64,000 bases of DNA from CAYRXM01 sp964428175 (lineage in GTDB: Bacteria; Chloroflexota; Anaerolineae; JAFGEY01). A program made the position numbers and the translations under genes. Where the stretch lies: the NCBI GenBank assembly GCA_964428175.1, contig CAYRXM010000001.1:38740-102739 (forward strand). Reading direction: 5' to 3'. The notes below the pieces were generated by a model, which saw nothing but the letters and a program-made list of their open reading frames with translations, did not search any database and was not told the DNA's origin. Positions 7,783-15,938 of the stretch are shown piece by piece (the stretch's first letter is position 1; each line of letters opens with the position of its first letter).

Positions 7783-9885
7783 ATGAACAAGAGAATTTTC
7801 AGCTTTTTGATCCTCTTTGTCCTTGTCTTGTCTGCCTGCAAGCCCACCGCTACATCAACGGTGGTGCTGCCCACGCAGACGCCGCCGCCGGCCGCGCCCA
7901 CCTTTACCCCCACACTGGCTGCCACCGCAACCCCGACGCCTACCCCAGCACCCACCTCGACACCGACGCCGACGCCGACGCCAGTCACGGCTTCTATCGG
8001 CGTGCCGGGCGGCGAACTGACCAGCGCCGACGGGCGTGTGCAGCTCGTTTTCCCGGCCGACGCGGTGCAGCAGCCGCTCACCGTCTCCATCGACGCACGC
8101 GACCGGCAGCCCGACGATGGGGATGTCCTTTCGCCGATCATCGAGATTGCCGTCGCACCTGAACAGCCCGCGCTGGATCGGCCGGCGCTGCTGTCGCTGC
8201 TCCAGCCGCCCGAAACGCCCGGGTTTCAGTTTGCGCGCCTGATGCACATGCCCGGCCAGTTAAAAGCCGTCTCCGGCGACCCGCCGCCAGGCGTCAGCTA
8301 TTGGCTGCCCTTGCCCCAGACGCGGCTCGACGAAAGCGGCCAGCCGGTGCTGCCGCTGGCCCGCTTTTCGACCTATGCGCCTTATACCCAGACGACCGCC
8401 GTGCTGGCGTGCATCCCCTCGACAGAAGACCTGGCTCCACCGCCCACGCCCGAAGGCTATGTCTACATTGGCGTCGACGTGGTGATCAACAAGGTGTACC
8501 AGGCCGGGCTTTCCACCACGCCGCTCACGCGCCAGGGCACGCCGCAAGACCTGGTCTACATCAAGAGCCGGACAGAAGTCAAGGACGCCGTGACCACCTG
8601 CGACATCATCGTCGGTCACATCTTTGCGCCAATAGTCGATACGCAGCTCCAACTGCCGCTCTGCCAGCCCGACCCGGCCGACCTGGCCCCGCCGGAGACG
8701 CCGGCCGGTTTCGTGTATGTGGGCGTCGACGTGACCATCAACAGCGTGTGGGATGAGGAACTGTCTACCGTGCCGCTCGACCGCGCCGACTCGCCCGACG
8801 ATCTGCGCCTGGTCAAGTCGTCCAGCGTCACCACAGACCAAACCACGCAGTGCGATGTAATCGTCAGCCACCTCTTTGCCCCGTCGCCGCGCGGCCCGGC
8901 CCCGGCCGAGTGCGTGCCCAACGAACGGGTTTTGCAGCCCCCGCTCTCGCCCATGCCGGAAGGCTATGTTTACCTGGGGCGTGAGGTGGTGATCAACCAA
9001 GTCTACAGCACTGACTATTCAACCGCGCCGTTGGGCCGCCCGCACTCGGCCAGCGACATGGTCATGCTCTCGTCCAGCACTACCACCCGCAATGGGGTAC
9101 TGATTTGCGACATGATCATCGCCCACGTCTATGCGCGGCTGGTCGCAAGCGATACCCAGGACACTGCAACCCAGGACTGCGTGCCCACCGCCGAGGAACT
9201 TGCCCCGCCCCCCGCGCCGGAAGGTTACGTCTATGTGGGCGTCGATGTGGTTGTGAACGGCGTGTGGGATGAAAAGCGCTCCACCGTCTCGCTGGAGCGC
9301 CCTGAATCGCCGCAAGATGTCAATGTCATCCGCGGCCACACCCAGGTGCAAGACGGCGTGACTACCTGCGATGTCATTGTGCGCCACCTTTTTGCCCCGG
9401 CCAGCTATAGCGGCTGCACGACGCCGTCCGAGATGCTGCAAATGCCGGCGGCGCCGCCCTGCCATCGTTATGTGGGCGTCGACGTGATGATCAACTACCG
9501 GCTGGTCAAATCCACCGTCCCGCTGGATCGCCCGTTCAAACCTACCGACGCAGTACACATCAGTTCCAAGACCACCACCGACGGCGGGCAGGTCACGTGC
9601 GACATCGTCGTCGCGCACACCTTTGAGCCGATCCCCTGCCCGCCGTGCGAGACGGTGATACCATCGCAGAGCGAGCCGTCGATCTATACCAAGACAACGG
9701 GCGTATCGGTTTATTTTGGCCCGTGCGCCCAACTTGCGGACGATGATAAAGAGAAGCTGATTGCGCTGTCGATCACGCCGCCATACATCGGGGAGGATGG
9801 CGGGTTGAGTGTCACTTTGCCGCCCGGCGCGACGGTATCCCATGATGGCAAAAACGTGACGATCAAGATGTCCAACTGCCCCTGA
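7783..9885 (+). CDS. lipoprotein with ZU5-like domain and five two-cysteine repeats
   Basis: The 700-residue protein has a lipoprotein signal (LFVLVLSAC) and a long Pro-Thr linker to about residue 66. A ZU5-like region follows (GVPGGELTSADGRVQLVFPA, about 70-195). Five tandem repeats of about 75-85 residues begin at Cys210, Cys294, Cys377, Cys466 and Cys545. Most repeats read C-x2-P...(G)YVYxGVDVVIN...STVPLxRP...TTxCDxIVxHxFAP, with one Cys at the start and one before DxIV. A Cys-rich tail follows. AAGGAG precedes the ATG at 7783. The repeat is not one I recognise. An extracellular binding or disulfide-stabilised surface role is inferred. Confidence 0.85.
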   Translation: MNKRIFSFLILFVLVLSACKPTATSTVVLPTQTPPPAAPTFTPTLAATATPTPTPAPTSTPTPTPTPVTASIGVPGGELTSADGRVQLVFPADAVQQPLTVSIDARDRQPDDGDVLSPIIEIAVAPEQPALDRPALLSLLQPPETPGFQFARLMHMPGQLKAVSGDPPPGVSYWLPLPQTRLDESGQPVLPLARFSTYAPYTQTTAVLACIPSTEDLAPPPTPEGYVYIGVDVVINKVYQAGLSTTPLTRQGTPQDLVYIKSRTEVKDAVTTCDIIVGHIFAPIVDTQLQLPLCQPDPADLAPPETPAGFVYVGVDVTINSVWDEELSTVPLDRADSPDDLRLVKSSSVTTDQTTQCDVIVSHLFAPSPRGPAPAECVPNERVLQPPLSPMPEGYVYLGREVVINQVYSTDYSTAPLGRPHSASDMVMLSSSTTTRNGVLICDMIIAHVYARLVASDTQDTATQDCVPTAEELAPPPAPEGYVYVGVDVVVNGVWDEKRSTVSLERPESPQDVNVIRGHTQVQDGVTTCDVIVRHLFAPASYSGCTTPSEMLQMPAAPPCHRYVGVDVMINYRLVKSTVPLDRPFKPTDAVHISSKTTTDGGQVTCDIVVAHTFEPIPCPPCETVIPSQSEPSIYTKTTGVSVYFGPCAQLADDDKEKLIALSITPPYIGEDGGLSVTLPPGATVSHDGKNVTIKMSNCP

Positions 9886-9929
9886 TCGCGTTCGCTGGCA
9901 CATAAACGGACAATCTGACCAACGCAAAA

Positions 9930-9953
9930 GGGCGCGGTCTCAAGACCGCGCCC
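9930..9953 (-). terminator. intrinsic terminator of tRNA-Arg
   Basis: A perfect 11-bp GC stem with a two-base loop is followed on the minus strand by CTTTTG, 8 bp after the tRNA 3' end. Confidence 0.75.
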
Positions 9954-9960
9954 TGGCATT

Positions 9961-10035
9961 TGGTACCCCCGATGCGACTCGAACGCATGCTCCCGGCTCC
10001 GGAGGCCGGCGCTCTATCCACTGAGCTACGGGGGC
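9961..10035 (-). tRNA. tRNA-Arg (anticodon CCG)
   Basis: On the minus strand the 75 nt fold as a full cloverleaf: acceptor GCCCCCG with CGGGGGT, D-arm GCTC/GAGC, anticodon stem CCGGC/GCCGG with loop CTCCGGA (anticodon CCG, reads CGG), and T-arm ATGCG-TTCGAGT-CGCAT. The 3' CCA is encoded. Confidence 0.97.
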
Positions 10036-10045
10036 GACGGGAACC

Positions 10046-10074
10046 AGTGTATCACAAATGGGGCATTTTGGCAA
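10046..10074 (-). promoter_or_regulatory. promoter of tRNA-Arg
   Basis: On the minus strand TTGCCA (10069-10074) and TACACT (10046-10051) are 17 bp apart, ending 10 bp before the tRNA 5' end. Confidence 0.75.
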
Positions 10075-10092
10075 AAAAAGAGCAGTCGTTTT

Positions 10093-10121
10093 TTGCCTCA
10101 AGCTCCGGTTTCGGGTACAAT
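10093..10121 (+). promoter_or_regulatory. candidate promoter of the DUF362 gene
   Basis: TTGCCT (10093-10098) and TACAAT (10116-10121) with a 17-bp spacer, about 50 bp before the ATG at 10173. Confidence 0.55.
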
Positions 10122-10172
10122 TCGTGCAGAGAAAAAGCTGTTCTGGTTGGCGTCATTGGAAAGGAGCGCACG

Positions 10173-11417
10173 ATGAGCGATTATGCATTTCCCGGTAAAG
10201 GCAAGGTGGCAGTGCTGCGCACGCGGCCCGAAACGGTGCTCGAAGATTATGCCCGCCTGCTCGATTTGGCCGGCTACAAGGCGACGCTGTCCAAGACGCA
10301 CGACACGTTGCTCAAGATCAACATCTCTTGGCAAACCTGGTATCCGGCCTGCTCCAGCGCGCCCTGGCAGTTGGAAGGAACAATCCGCAAACTGCTCAAC
10401 GATGGCTTTGAGCGCAACAAGTTGATCGCTGCGCATAACCGCACGGTGGTGGTCGATGCGTACGTCGGCGAATACAACAACAAGCACAAATACGTGGTCG
10501 AAAAATACGGCCTGCGCAACGTTCACCTCTACGAGCCGGATGTCGAGTGGGTCGTCTATAAACCCAAGGGCGAGTTTTTATGCCTGGACGAGATTTACCC
10601 CGACGGCGTCAAAATCCCCGACATGTTCATCGGACGCAACATCATCCAGTTTCCCACGGTCAAAACCCATGTTTTCACCACCATCACCGGGGCGATGAAG
10701 AACGCCTTTGGCGGCCTGCTCGGCGAGAACCGCCACTGGACGCACGGACGCATCCACGAGACGCTGGTCGATCTGTTGATGATCCAGCGCGAGATCCACC
10801 CCGGCGTGTTTGCCGTGATGGACGGCACCTTTGCCGGCGACGGCCCCGGCCCGCGGGCGATGTTTTGGCACGAAAAAGACGTGATCCTCGCCTCCGCCGA
10901 CCAGGTGGCCATCGACGCCCTTTCGGCCAGGTTGCAGGGCTTTGACCCTATGAGCCTCGATTTCATCCGCCTGGCCCACGAAAAGGGACTGGGGGTGGGC
11001 GATCCCAGGGATATTGAGGTGATCGGCGACGAGGATGTGATGGCCGAAAACTGGCACTTTATCCAGACCGACACGTTCGCCAGCCGCGGCCAAAAAGCGA
11101 TCTATAACGGGCCGCTCAAGCCCTTTGAAAGTTTGCTGCTGCACACCCCGTTGGTGCCGTGGAGTTATTTCGCCAGCAACTTTTATCACAACGTCTACTG
11201 GTATCCCTTTGTGGGCCGCAAGCGCGTCGAGGCGGCGTTGGACACCAAATGGGGCCAGTTGTTCAGCGCGTATGGCGTCGAGGTGGGACAGGGCGGCGCG
11301 GTGCTGCCGACGATTCCTAAAAAGGAGGCTGCGATCGGGCTGGGCGTCGCGGCGGCCGGGCTGGCTGCGACGGCGCTGCTCGCCGGATGGCTGGTAAAGC
11401 GTAAAGCGAAAAAGTGA
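10173..11417 (+). CDS. DUF362-family protein with C-terminal membrane anchor
   Basis: The 414-residue protein matches the DUF362 layout: an N-terminal Rossmann-like half, FPTVKTHVFTTITGAMKNAF near residue 170, and VMDGTFAGDGPGPRAMF near residue 220. A single hydrophobic segment near residues 385-407 is followed by KRKAKK, which predicts a tail anchor with most of the protein in the cytoplasm. There is no 4Fe-4S ferredoxin tail of the kind found in some relatives. AAGGAG precedes the ATG. The biochemical role of the family is unsettled. The PrsW-like gene follows 13 bp later, so they are likely co-transcribed. Confidence 0.8.
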   Translation: MSDYAFPGKGKVAVLRTRPETVLEDYARLLDLAGYKATLSKTHDTLLKINISWQTWYPACSSAPWQLEGTIRKLLNDGFERNKLIAAHNRTVVVDAYVGEYNNKHKYVVEKYGLRNVHLYEPDVEWVVYKPKGEFLCLDEIYPDGVKIPDMFIGRNIIQFPTVKTHVFTTITGAMKNAFGGLLGENRHWTHGRIHETLVDLLMIQREIHPGVFAVMDGTFAGDGPGPRAMFWHEKDVILASADQVAIDALSARLQGFDPMSLDFIRLAHEKGLGVGDPRDIEVIGDEDVMAENWHFIQTDTFASRGQKAIYNGPLKPFESLLLHTPLVPWSYFASNFYHNVYWYPFVGRKRVEAALDTKWGQLFSAYGVEVGQGGAVLPTIPKKEAAIGLGVAAAGLAATALLAGWLVKRKAKK

Positions 11418-11430
11418 GGGGAGGTTGGTC

Positions 11431-12450
11431 ATGATTTGCCTGGGACTGTTTGCTTCTGTTCTGGCAACGTTGGTGCCTTCGTTGATCGCCATCGCCATCT
11501 TGTGGTGGCTGGACCGCTATGAAAAAGAACCTTTGTGGCTGCTCAGCGTCATCTTTTTCTGGGGCGCAATTCCGACCGTGATTTTGGCGCTGATCACCCA
11601 ACTTGTCCTCGATATTCCCATCTCGTACATCTTTGGCAAGTCGATCTTGTATTCGCTGGCCAACATGAGCATCATCGCCCCACTGACCGAAGAAACGTTC
11701 AAGTCCTTGATCATCCTGATCGTCTTTTTGATCTACCGCCGCGAGTTCGACAGCGTGATGGACGGCATTTTGTACGGCGCACTGGTCGGCTTTGGCTTTT
11801 CGGTGGTCGAAGACGTGCTCTATTTGATGAGCAGTCTGGTGGAGGGTGGCTGGGCGGGGTGGGGGCTGACCGTCGCCTTGCGCATCGGGCTGTACAACCT
11901 CAACCATTCCATGTTTACGGCTTTTGTCGGCGTGGGCTTTGGGATGGCGCGCAACTCGCGCGAGTGGTGGAAAAAGCTCCTGTTCCCCATCGCCGGCTGG
12001 CTGACGGCAATGGCCCTGCACGGCATCCACAACGGCGGCACCGTCCTGGCTGAAATGACCTCCGGCCTCTCGTGCCTGATCCTCACGTTTGTCGATTGGA
12101 TGGGCGTGCTGGCGATAGCGATCTTGATTTTCGTCTCGGTGCGGCGCGAAAGCCGCTGGTTCGAGGAACTGCTGCCCGAAATCCAATTCGGGGTGATCAC
12201 CACCGACGAATACCGCATCGCTTCCAGCTATAGGGCGCGCTTTGGGCGCGGCTGGCAGATACTGACCCGCCACGGCCCGCTGGTCTGGTTCCGTTGGTCG
12301 CGGTTTGTGCAACTAGTCGTCGATCTGGCTTACAAGAAACACCAGAAAAAGGTCGCCGGCGAGGGAGCAAAGATCGACCAATTAATTGCCGACCTGCGCC
12401 GGCGCATCAGCGAGGTGCGCGCGTTACTGCCAGTGATCGAGCCAGCATAG
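11431..12450 (+). CDS. prsW: PrsW-family intramembrane metalloprotease
   Basis: The 339-residue protein has about eight transmembrane helices and the M82/CPBP-like motifs: APLTEETFKS (EExxK type) near residue 90, FSVVED near residue 128, and His residues in NHSMF and ALHGIHN. These are the expected metal ligands of PrsW, which cuts membrane anti-sigma factors in Bacillus. No anti-sigma gene lies nearby, so the substrate is unknown. GGGGAGG is spaced 6 bp from the ATG at 11431. A soluble C-terminal tail of about 100 residues ends in a helical segment. Confidence 0.85.
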   Translation: MICLGLFASVLATLVPSLIAIAILWWLDRYEKEPLWLLSVIFFWGAIPTVILALITQLVLDIPISYIFGKSILYSLANMSIIAPLTEETFKSLIILIVFLIYRREFDSVMDGILYGALVGFGFSVVEDVLYLMSSLVEGGWAGWGLTVALRIGLYNLNHSMFTAFVGVGFGMARNSREWWKKLLFPIAGWLTAMALHGIHNGGTVLAEMTSGLSCLILTFVDWMGVLAIAILIFVSVRRESRWFEELLPEIQFGVITTDEYRIASSYRARFGRGWQILTRHGPLVWFRWSRFVQLVVDLAYKKHQKKVAGEGAKIDQLIADLRRRISEVRALLPVIEPA

Positions 12451-12472
12451 CTGGTTGAACCGCCGACAAATG

Positions 12473-12592
12473 GTAACTATTCAGCCTACCCTTGCGAAGG
12501 TTTGAATCAGGCTATTAGCGGGCCAAATGCGCTGATCAAAACCAGCCTGGTCAGAAAATCCACGCTCAACCTTCGCAAGGGTGAGCAGTTAC
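12473..12592. repeat. inverted-repeat element, family C, copy 1
   Basis: The left end GTAACTATTCAGCC plus ACCCTTGCGAAGGTT is mirrored by AACCTTCGCAAGGGT plus GAGCAGTTAC on the right. The 120-bp element has no coding capacity. A diverged copy lies at 45441-45559, and the outer GTAACTGCTCA end is shared with the element at 39015-39177. Confidence 0.8.
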
Positions 12593-12646
12593 GACAAATG
12601 AAAACCGGCGCGTATGAGAACATACGCGCTGGTCTTGGTCCACTTG

Positions 12647-13225
12647 TTATTCTTCCACTGCAATGTAAAGCCGCTGTAGCAATGCCTGATCGCCCAGTTC
12701 ACCATCGCGCCACTTGAGCAGGTCATCGACCATTGCCTCGACGCTGACGCGGCGAACTTGCCGGTCTTCCCGGCGATCCCAGACCTCGATCTGCACCCGA
12801 TCGTAAACTGCACAATCGGTTTTCCAGGCGTCGATGGCCGCGTCAAAGGCCAGCACGATACCCGGCAGCGCATCGTGCAGATTGTTCACCGACCAGCCCA
12901 AAGAAACCCATGACATGGACAAAACGTGATTGTCCGAGAGGTTGGCCGCGGCGACCAGACTGCGCTTGTTCAGTTCAAATCCTACCGTGCGTTGGCACAC
13001 CAAAAGTGCATCGCTGACCCCCGGTACGGTCGGCGCTGGCGTCGGCGTTGGCGTTGGCGGCATGGTCGGGCTGGGCAGCGCAGCCAAAGTCGCCACAATC
13101 GCCTCGGCCGGCGGGGGACGGTTGAGCAGCAACACAACGCCCACCAGGAGCAGCGTCGTACACAGCACCAGGATCAAGATGCCAATGATAGACAGAGATT
13201 GAGAACCGGCCTCGTGTTTCTTCAA
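12647..13225 (-). CDS. membrane-anchored protein of unknown function
   Basis: The 192-residue protein starts with TTG at 13225, supported by GAGGTGA 4 bp upstream. One transmembrane helix (about residues 12-34) is followed by a Pro-Thr linker (about 50-70). The extracytoplasmic domain of about 120 residues has two Cys (CQRTVGFEL and KTDCAVYD) and resembles no family I can name. The linker style matches the other surface proteins here. No enzyme motif is visible. Confidence 0.7.
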   Translation of the reverse strand: MKKHEAGSQSLSIIGILILVLCTTLLLVGVVLLLNRPPPAEAIVATLAALPSPTMPPTPTPTPAPTVPGVSDALLVCQRTVGFELNKRSLVAAANLSDNHVLSMSWVSLGWSVNNLHDALPGIVLAFDAAIDAWKTDCAVYDRVQIEVWDRREDRQVRRVSVEAMVDDLLKWRDGELGDQALLQRLYIAVEE

Positions 13226-13336
13226 GACTCACCTCGACATAATCATACTATACCACGGTTTGCCGTCGTGTCAAATGCTCCCCCGATCCATCCCCGGACG
13301 GCCATGCAAATTTACGCAAAATTTACACCAATTTAC

Positions 13337-13364
13337 TCGACACCCACCAAGATGGGTGTATAAT
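13337..13364 (+). promoter_or_regulatory. promoter of the 56-residue membrane protein gene
   Basis: TCGACA (13337-13342) and TATAAT (13359-13364) with a 16-bp spacer, 30 bp before the start codon. Confidence 0.65.
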
Positions 13365-13394
13365 GAGAATAAAGTTTTTCAAAGGAGAATGCAG

Positions 13395-13565
13395 ATGTTG
13401 GGACAAACATCGTTGATCGTCTTGGGCGTGCTTGTCCTGGGGATTTTTATTGGCAGCAACCTGGGCATTATGCTGATGGTGTTCCTGCATATGGCCAAAA
13501 AGGCCGATGTGCTGATGGAAGAGCTGGCGGCCGCGGCCCTGCACTCCGACGAGCTTGAATCCTGA
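13395..13565 (+). CDS. small single-span membrane protein (56 aa)
   Basis: The product is one hydrophobic helix (TSLIVLGVLVLGIFIGSNLG) followed by a second apolar stretch and an acidic tail ending EELAAAALHSDELES. AAAGGAG at 13381-13387 fits the ATG at 13395 (7-bp gap) better than the ATG at 13389. It has its own promoter and is closed by a strong palindrome at 13588-13621, so it is a free-standing small gene. Function unknown. Confidence 0.75.
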   Translation: MLGQTSLIVLGVLVLGIFIGSNLGIMLMVFLHMAKKADVLMEELAAAALHSDELES

Positions 13566-13587
13566 CCACTATGCGTTTGTTTTGCAT

Positions 13588-13621
13588 CAAGCCCCCGTAC
13601 ACGCGCGTGTACGGGGGCTTG
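13588..13621. terminator. perfect 34-bp palindrome between convergent genes
   Basis: CAAGCCCCCGTACACGC is followed directly by its exact complement. It sits between the 56-residue gene and the next minus-strand gene and probably ends both transcripts; no clear U-tract follows on either strand. Confidence 0.7.
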
Positions 13622-13665
13622 ATATTTATGCACACAGGCAGCTTTTTCTTCGCCTTGACGGTTCT

Positions 13666-14385
13666 TTATCCGCCTTGACGGTTTTTGCGAAAAATCCAGA
13701 TCGCCGCGGCCAGGCCAATAGCCAGCGCGAGAAACACAAAGATCGACACGGTCAGCGCGCCGAGTTGTTCCTGCTCATTGGAGAGCTTGGGCGTCGGCGT
13801 GGGCGGCAGTTCGGCCATGACGACGGTCACGGTGGGAGAAGGCGACGGCGACGGCGACGGTGTTGGCGAAGGGAGCGGGGTCGTCGTCGGCGCCGGTGTG
13901 CCCGTTGCCGTGGCGACGAGAATGCTGATCGGCTCGCCGGCGATGGGCGATTCAAGTTCCTGCGCGGTAAGCTGGTAGGTGTCGAGCACGAGCGACTGCC
14001 CGCCGGGCAGATCGACCAGGACGGTCAGACTCAGCCGGGCGGCGGCTCCGGCGGCCATTTCGTCTGCGGTGTAATAGATGAGGGTGCGAATTTCTTCGTT
14101 CAGAGTGAATGTGTTCCAGGTCTCATTGTCAGCGGCAGATGTCTGCAAGCGCATGCCTTGTGGCGGCAAAATCACCTCAAGCTGCACTTGTTGGAGGGCC
14201 GCGTCGCCGACGTTTTGAACGTCAAACCAAAAGGTCAATTGATCCCCGCTGACCGGCGTCAATGGCTCCCAGGTCACTGTGAGCGACAGCGGGCCGGGCA
14301 CAACCTGTGCGGCCTGCACGGTCACCGAAAAAATGCCCGCCAGAACGAGTGCAAAATGTATGATCGGTCGCTGCTTTTTTCTCAC
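13666..14385 (-). CDS. exported protein with Pro-Ser-Thr linker and C-terminal membrane anchor
   Basis: The 239-residue protein starts with GTG, with AGGAG upstream. A signal peptide (about 1-25) leads into a beta-rich domain at about 30-145 of the type that orders conserved-repeat surface proteins (GDQLTFWFDVQNVGDAAL). A PSPTPSPSPSPSP linker follows, then a transmembrane helix near 210-230 and the tail RKNRQGG. It is most likely displayed outside and anchored by the C-terminal helix. No enzymatic motif is seen. The last codons lie in a short direct repeat (CGCCTTGACGGTT at 13650 and 13671). Confidence 0.75.
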   Translation of the reverse strand: MRKKQRPIIHFALVLAGIFSVTVQAAQVVPGPLSLTVTWEPLTPVSGDQLTFWFDVQNVGDAALQQVQLEVILPPQGMRLQTSAADNETWNTFTLNEEIRTLIYYTADEMAAGAAARLSLTVLVDLPGGQSLVLDTYQLTAQELESPIAGEPISILVATATGTPAPTTTPLPSPTPSPSPSPSPTVTVVMAELPPTPTPKLSNEQEQLGALTVSIFVFLALAIGLAAAIWIFRKNRQGG

Positions 14386-14502
14386 CCCGACTCCTGTTCC
14401 GAATCAATGCGAGCCGCATGCCCGGTCTCGCTACGCATCTCCGGCTCGAACTGGACAACAGCGTGATTATACCGGTAACATCGCCATTGGTCAAACGGCA
14501 TG

Positions 14503-14531
14503 AAAAAAACCCGGCCTGGGCCGGGCTTTTT
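14503..14531. terminator. intrinsic terminator of tmRNA
   Basis: CCCGGCCTGGGCCGGG flanked by A7 and T5. On the minus strand it lies just after the tmRNA 3' end. Confidence 0.8.
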
Positions 14532-14534
14532 CAC

Positions 14535-14923
14535 TGGTGGAGATGCCGGGAATCGAACCCGGGTCCGAAGAATTCGACCGTGAATATACTACAAGCTTGT
14601 TCGTTCTTTTGACATTTTGCCTGGACTAGCTCCGAACGACAGGATCACATCTCGGCTAGCCGATCATCTTGGGCCTACGGTATCGGCGTCACGCAGGCCG
14701 CACCCCAGTCTCTATGACGCCCACTCCCCAAGCACCGGGGGAACTTGGGGGTGAACGTGATACCCGCAGGTATCGGGTTCTCCTTATGGGAGCTTACGCA
14801 GCCATCGGGAGAGCCGCGAGATTTGGTCTCTTGGCATTTGATTGTTTGCCCGGTTTTAACGAGGCCCAGGCGCCTCGGCTTGCAATCCAGGATCAGCCTT
14901 CCCCGTCGAAGCCGATCATCCCC
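14535..14923 (-). ncRNA. ssrA: transfer-messenger RNA (tmRNA)
   Basis: The minus strand starts GGGGATGATCGGCTTCGACG, a standard tmRNA 5' end, and finishes with a T-arm (GGGTTCGATTCCC) and CATCTCC-A-CCA, which pairs with the 5' GGGGATG. The tag frame lies at 14794-14850: resume codon GGC at 14850-14848 and stop TAA at 14796-14794. The predicted tag is GKQSNAKRPNLAALPMAA. It ends in the Ala-Ala expected for protease recognition and starts with Gly. Two other frames give no such ending. tmRNA rescues stalled ribosomes together with SmpB, which is not encoded here. Confidence 0.95.
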
Positions 14924-14934
14924 AATCTGCCTTG

Positions 14935-14963
14935 ATTATATCACAGCGCGCTCAAAACTTCAA
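14935..14963 (-). promoter_or_regulatory. promoter of tmRNA
   Basis: On the minus strand TTGAAG (14958-14963) and TATAAT (14935-14940) with a 17-bp spacer, 11 bp before the mature 5' end. Confidence 0.75.
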
Positions 14964-14969
14964 GCCGCG

Positions 14970-15938
14970 CTAGGGCCGCCCGGCCAACCGGCCGCCCGTC
15001 TCGACACGGACGCGATACAGCCCCGTCCGCGCAGTGATGTACAGCGTCTTGAAATCGTCGTCGCCCCAGGCGAGGTTGGCCGGCACCTCCGGCGTCTCGA
15101 TCACGCCCAATTTTGCGCCGCCGGGGTCGAACACCCACACCCCACCCGGCCCGGTGCAAAAGACGTTGCCCAGCAGATCGACCTTCATCCCGTCAGGTAC
15201 GCCTTCCTTGTCACCCTTGAGTTCGGCAAACAGCCGCGCGTTGGCCAGCGTGCCGTCGGGCTGGACATCGTAGGCGCGGATGATCCCCAACTGCGAGTCG
15301 TCCACATAGAGCACGCTTTCATCGGGCGAAAAGGCCAGCCCGTTGGGGCGCGGCAGCGAATCGTCGAGCAAGGTCAGAACGCCAGATGGCGAACCATCCG
15401 TGACGAGGCGATAGACGCCGTTGAAATCAAGCTCCTTGCCCACCTGCTGATTGGCCAGGCCGTAGGGCGGGTCGGTGAAATAAATGGCTCCGCTTGAATG
15501 GGCGACAATGTCGTTGGGGCTATTGAGCTTTTTTCCAACGTACATATCGGCCAATATCGTTTGCGTGCCGTTATATTCTGTGCGCGCCCACTCATAGCGC
15601 GAGACCCGCCGGTTGCCGTGCTCGCAAATCAGCAAGTGCCCTTTGGCGTCCAGGGTCAGCCCGTTCGAGTTGCCGCTGGGTGTGCGCCAAACGTGGGCCT
15701 TGTCTGCGCCCGGCGTCCATTGGTAGATGATGTTGGCCGGAATGTCGGAAAAAAGCAAATAGCCGTCGGGTAGCCACACCGGCCCTTCGGTGAATTGAAA
15801 GCCGCCGACCACTTTTTCAACCACAGCTCCCGGCGCAAGGATGTCATCCAGCGAAAGAGATTTTTCAGGCACAGTTTCCTCCCCGGCGCAGCCGGCCAGA
15901 AAAGCGAGTAAAACCAGCAGACAGGCCCATTTACCCAT
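14970..15938 (-). CDS. SMP-30/gluconolactonase-family lipoprotein
   Basis: The 322-residue protein starts with a lipobox (LLAFLAGC). A six-bladed propeller follows, with FTEGPVWLPDG, SNGLTLDAKG, LNSPNDIV, RPNGLAFSPDES and VPDGMKVD. The Glu, two Asn and Asp in these motifs are the metal ligands of the family. It probably hydrolyses a lactone or related ester outside the cytoplasmic membrane. The start ATG overlaps the stop of the preceding gene (TGATG at 15936-15940), so it is coupled to the PurO-like gene. Confidence 0.88.
   Translation of the reverse strand: MGKWACLLVLLAFLAGCAGEETVPEKSLSLDDILAPGAVVEKVVGGFQFTEGPVWLPDGYLLFSDIPANIIYQWTPGADKAHVWRTPSGNSNGLTLDAKGHLLICEHGNRRVSRYEWARTEYNGTQTILADMYVGKKLNSPNDIVAHSSGAIYFTDPPYGLANQQVGKELDFNGVYRLVTDGSPSGVLTLLDDSLPRPNGLAFSPDESVLYVDDSQLGIIRAYDVQPDGTLANARLFAELKGDKEGVPDGMKVDLLGNVFCTGPGGVWVFDPGGAKLGVIETPEVPANLAWGDDDFKTLYITARTGLYRVRVETGGRLAGRP

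Noticed and set aside
14745..15497. 250-codon plus-strand frame across tmRNA
   Set aside because: It runs through a clear tmRNA and into the antisense of the SMP-30 gene.
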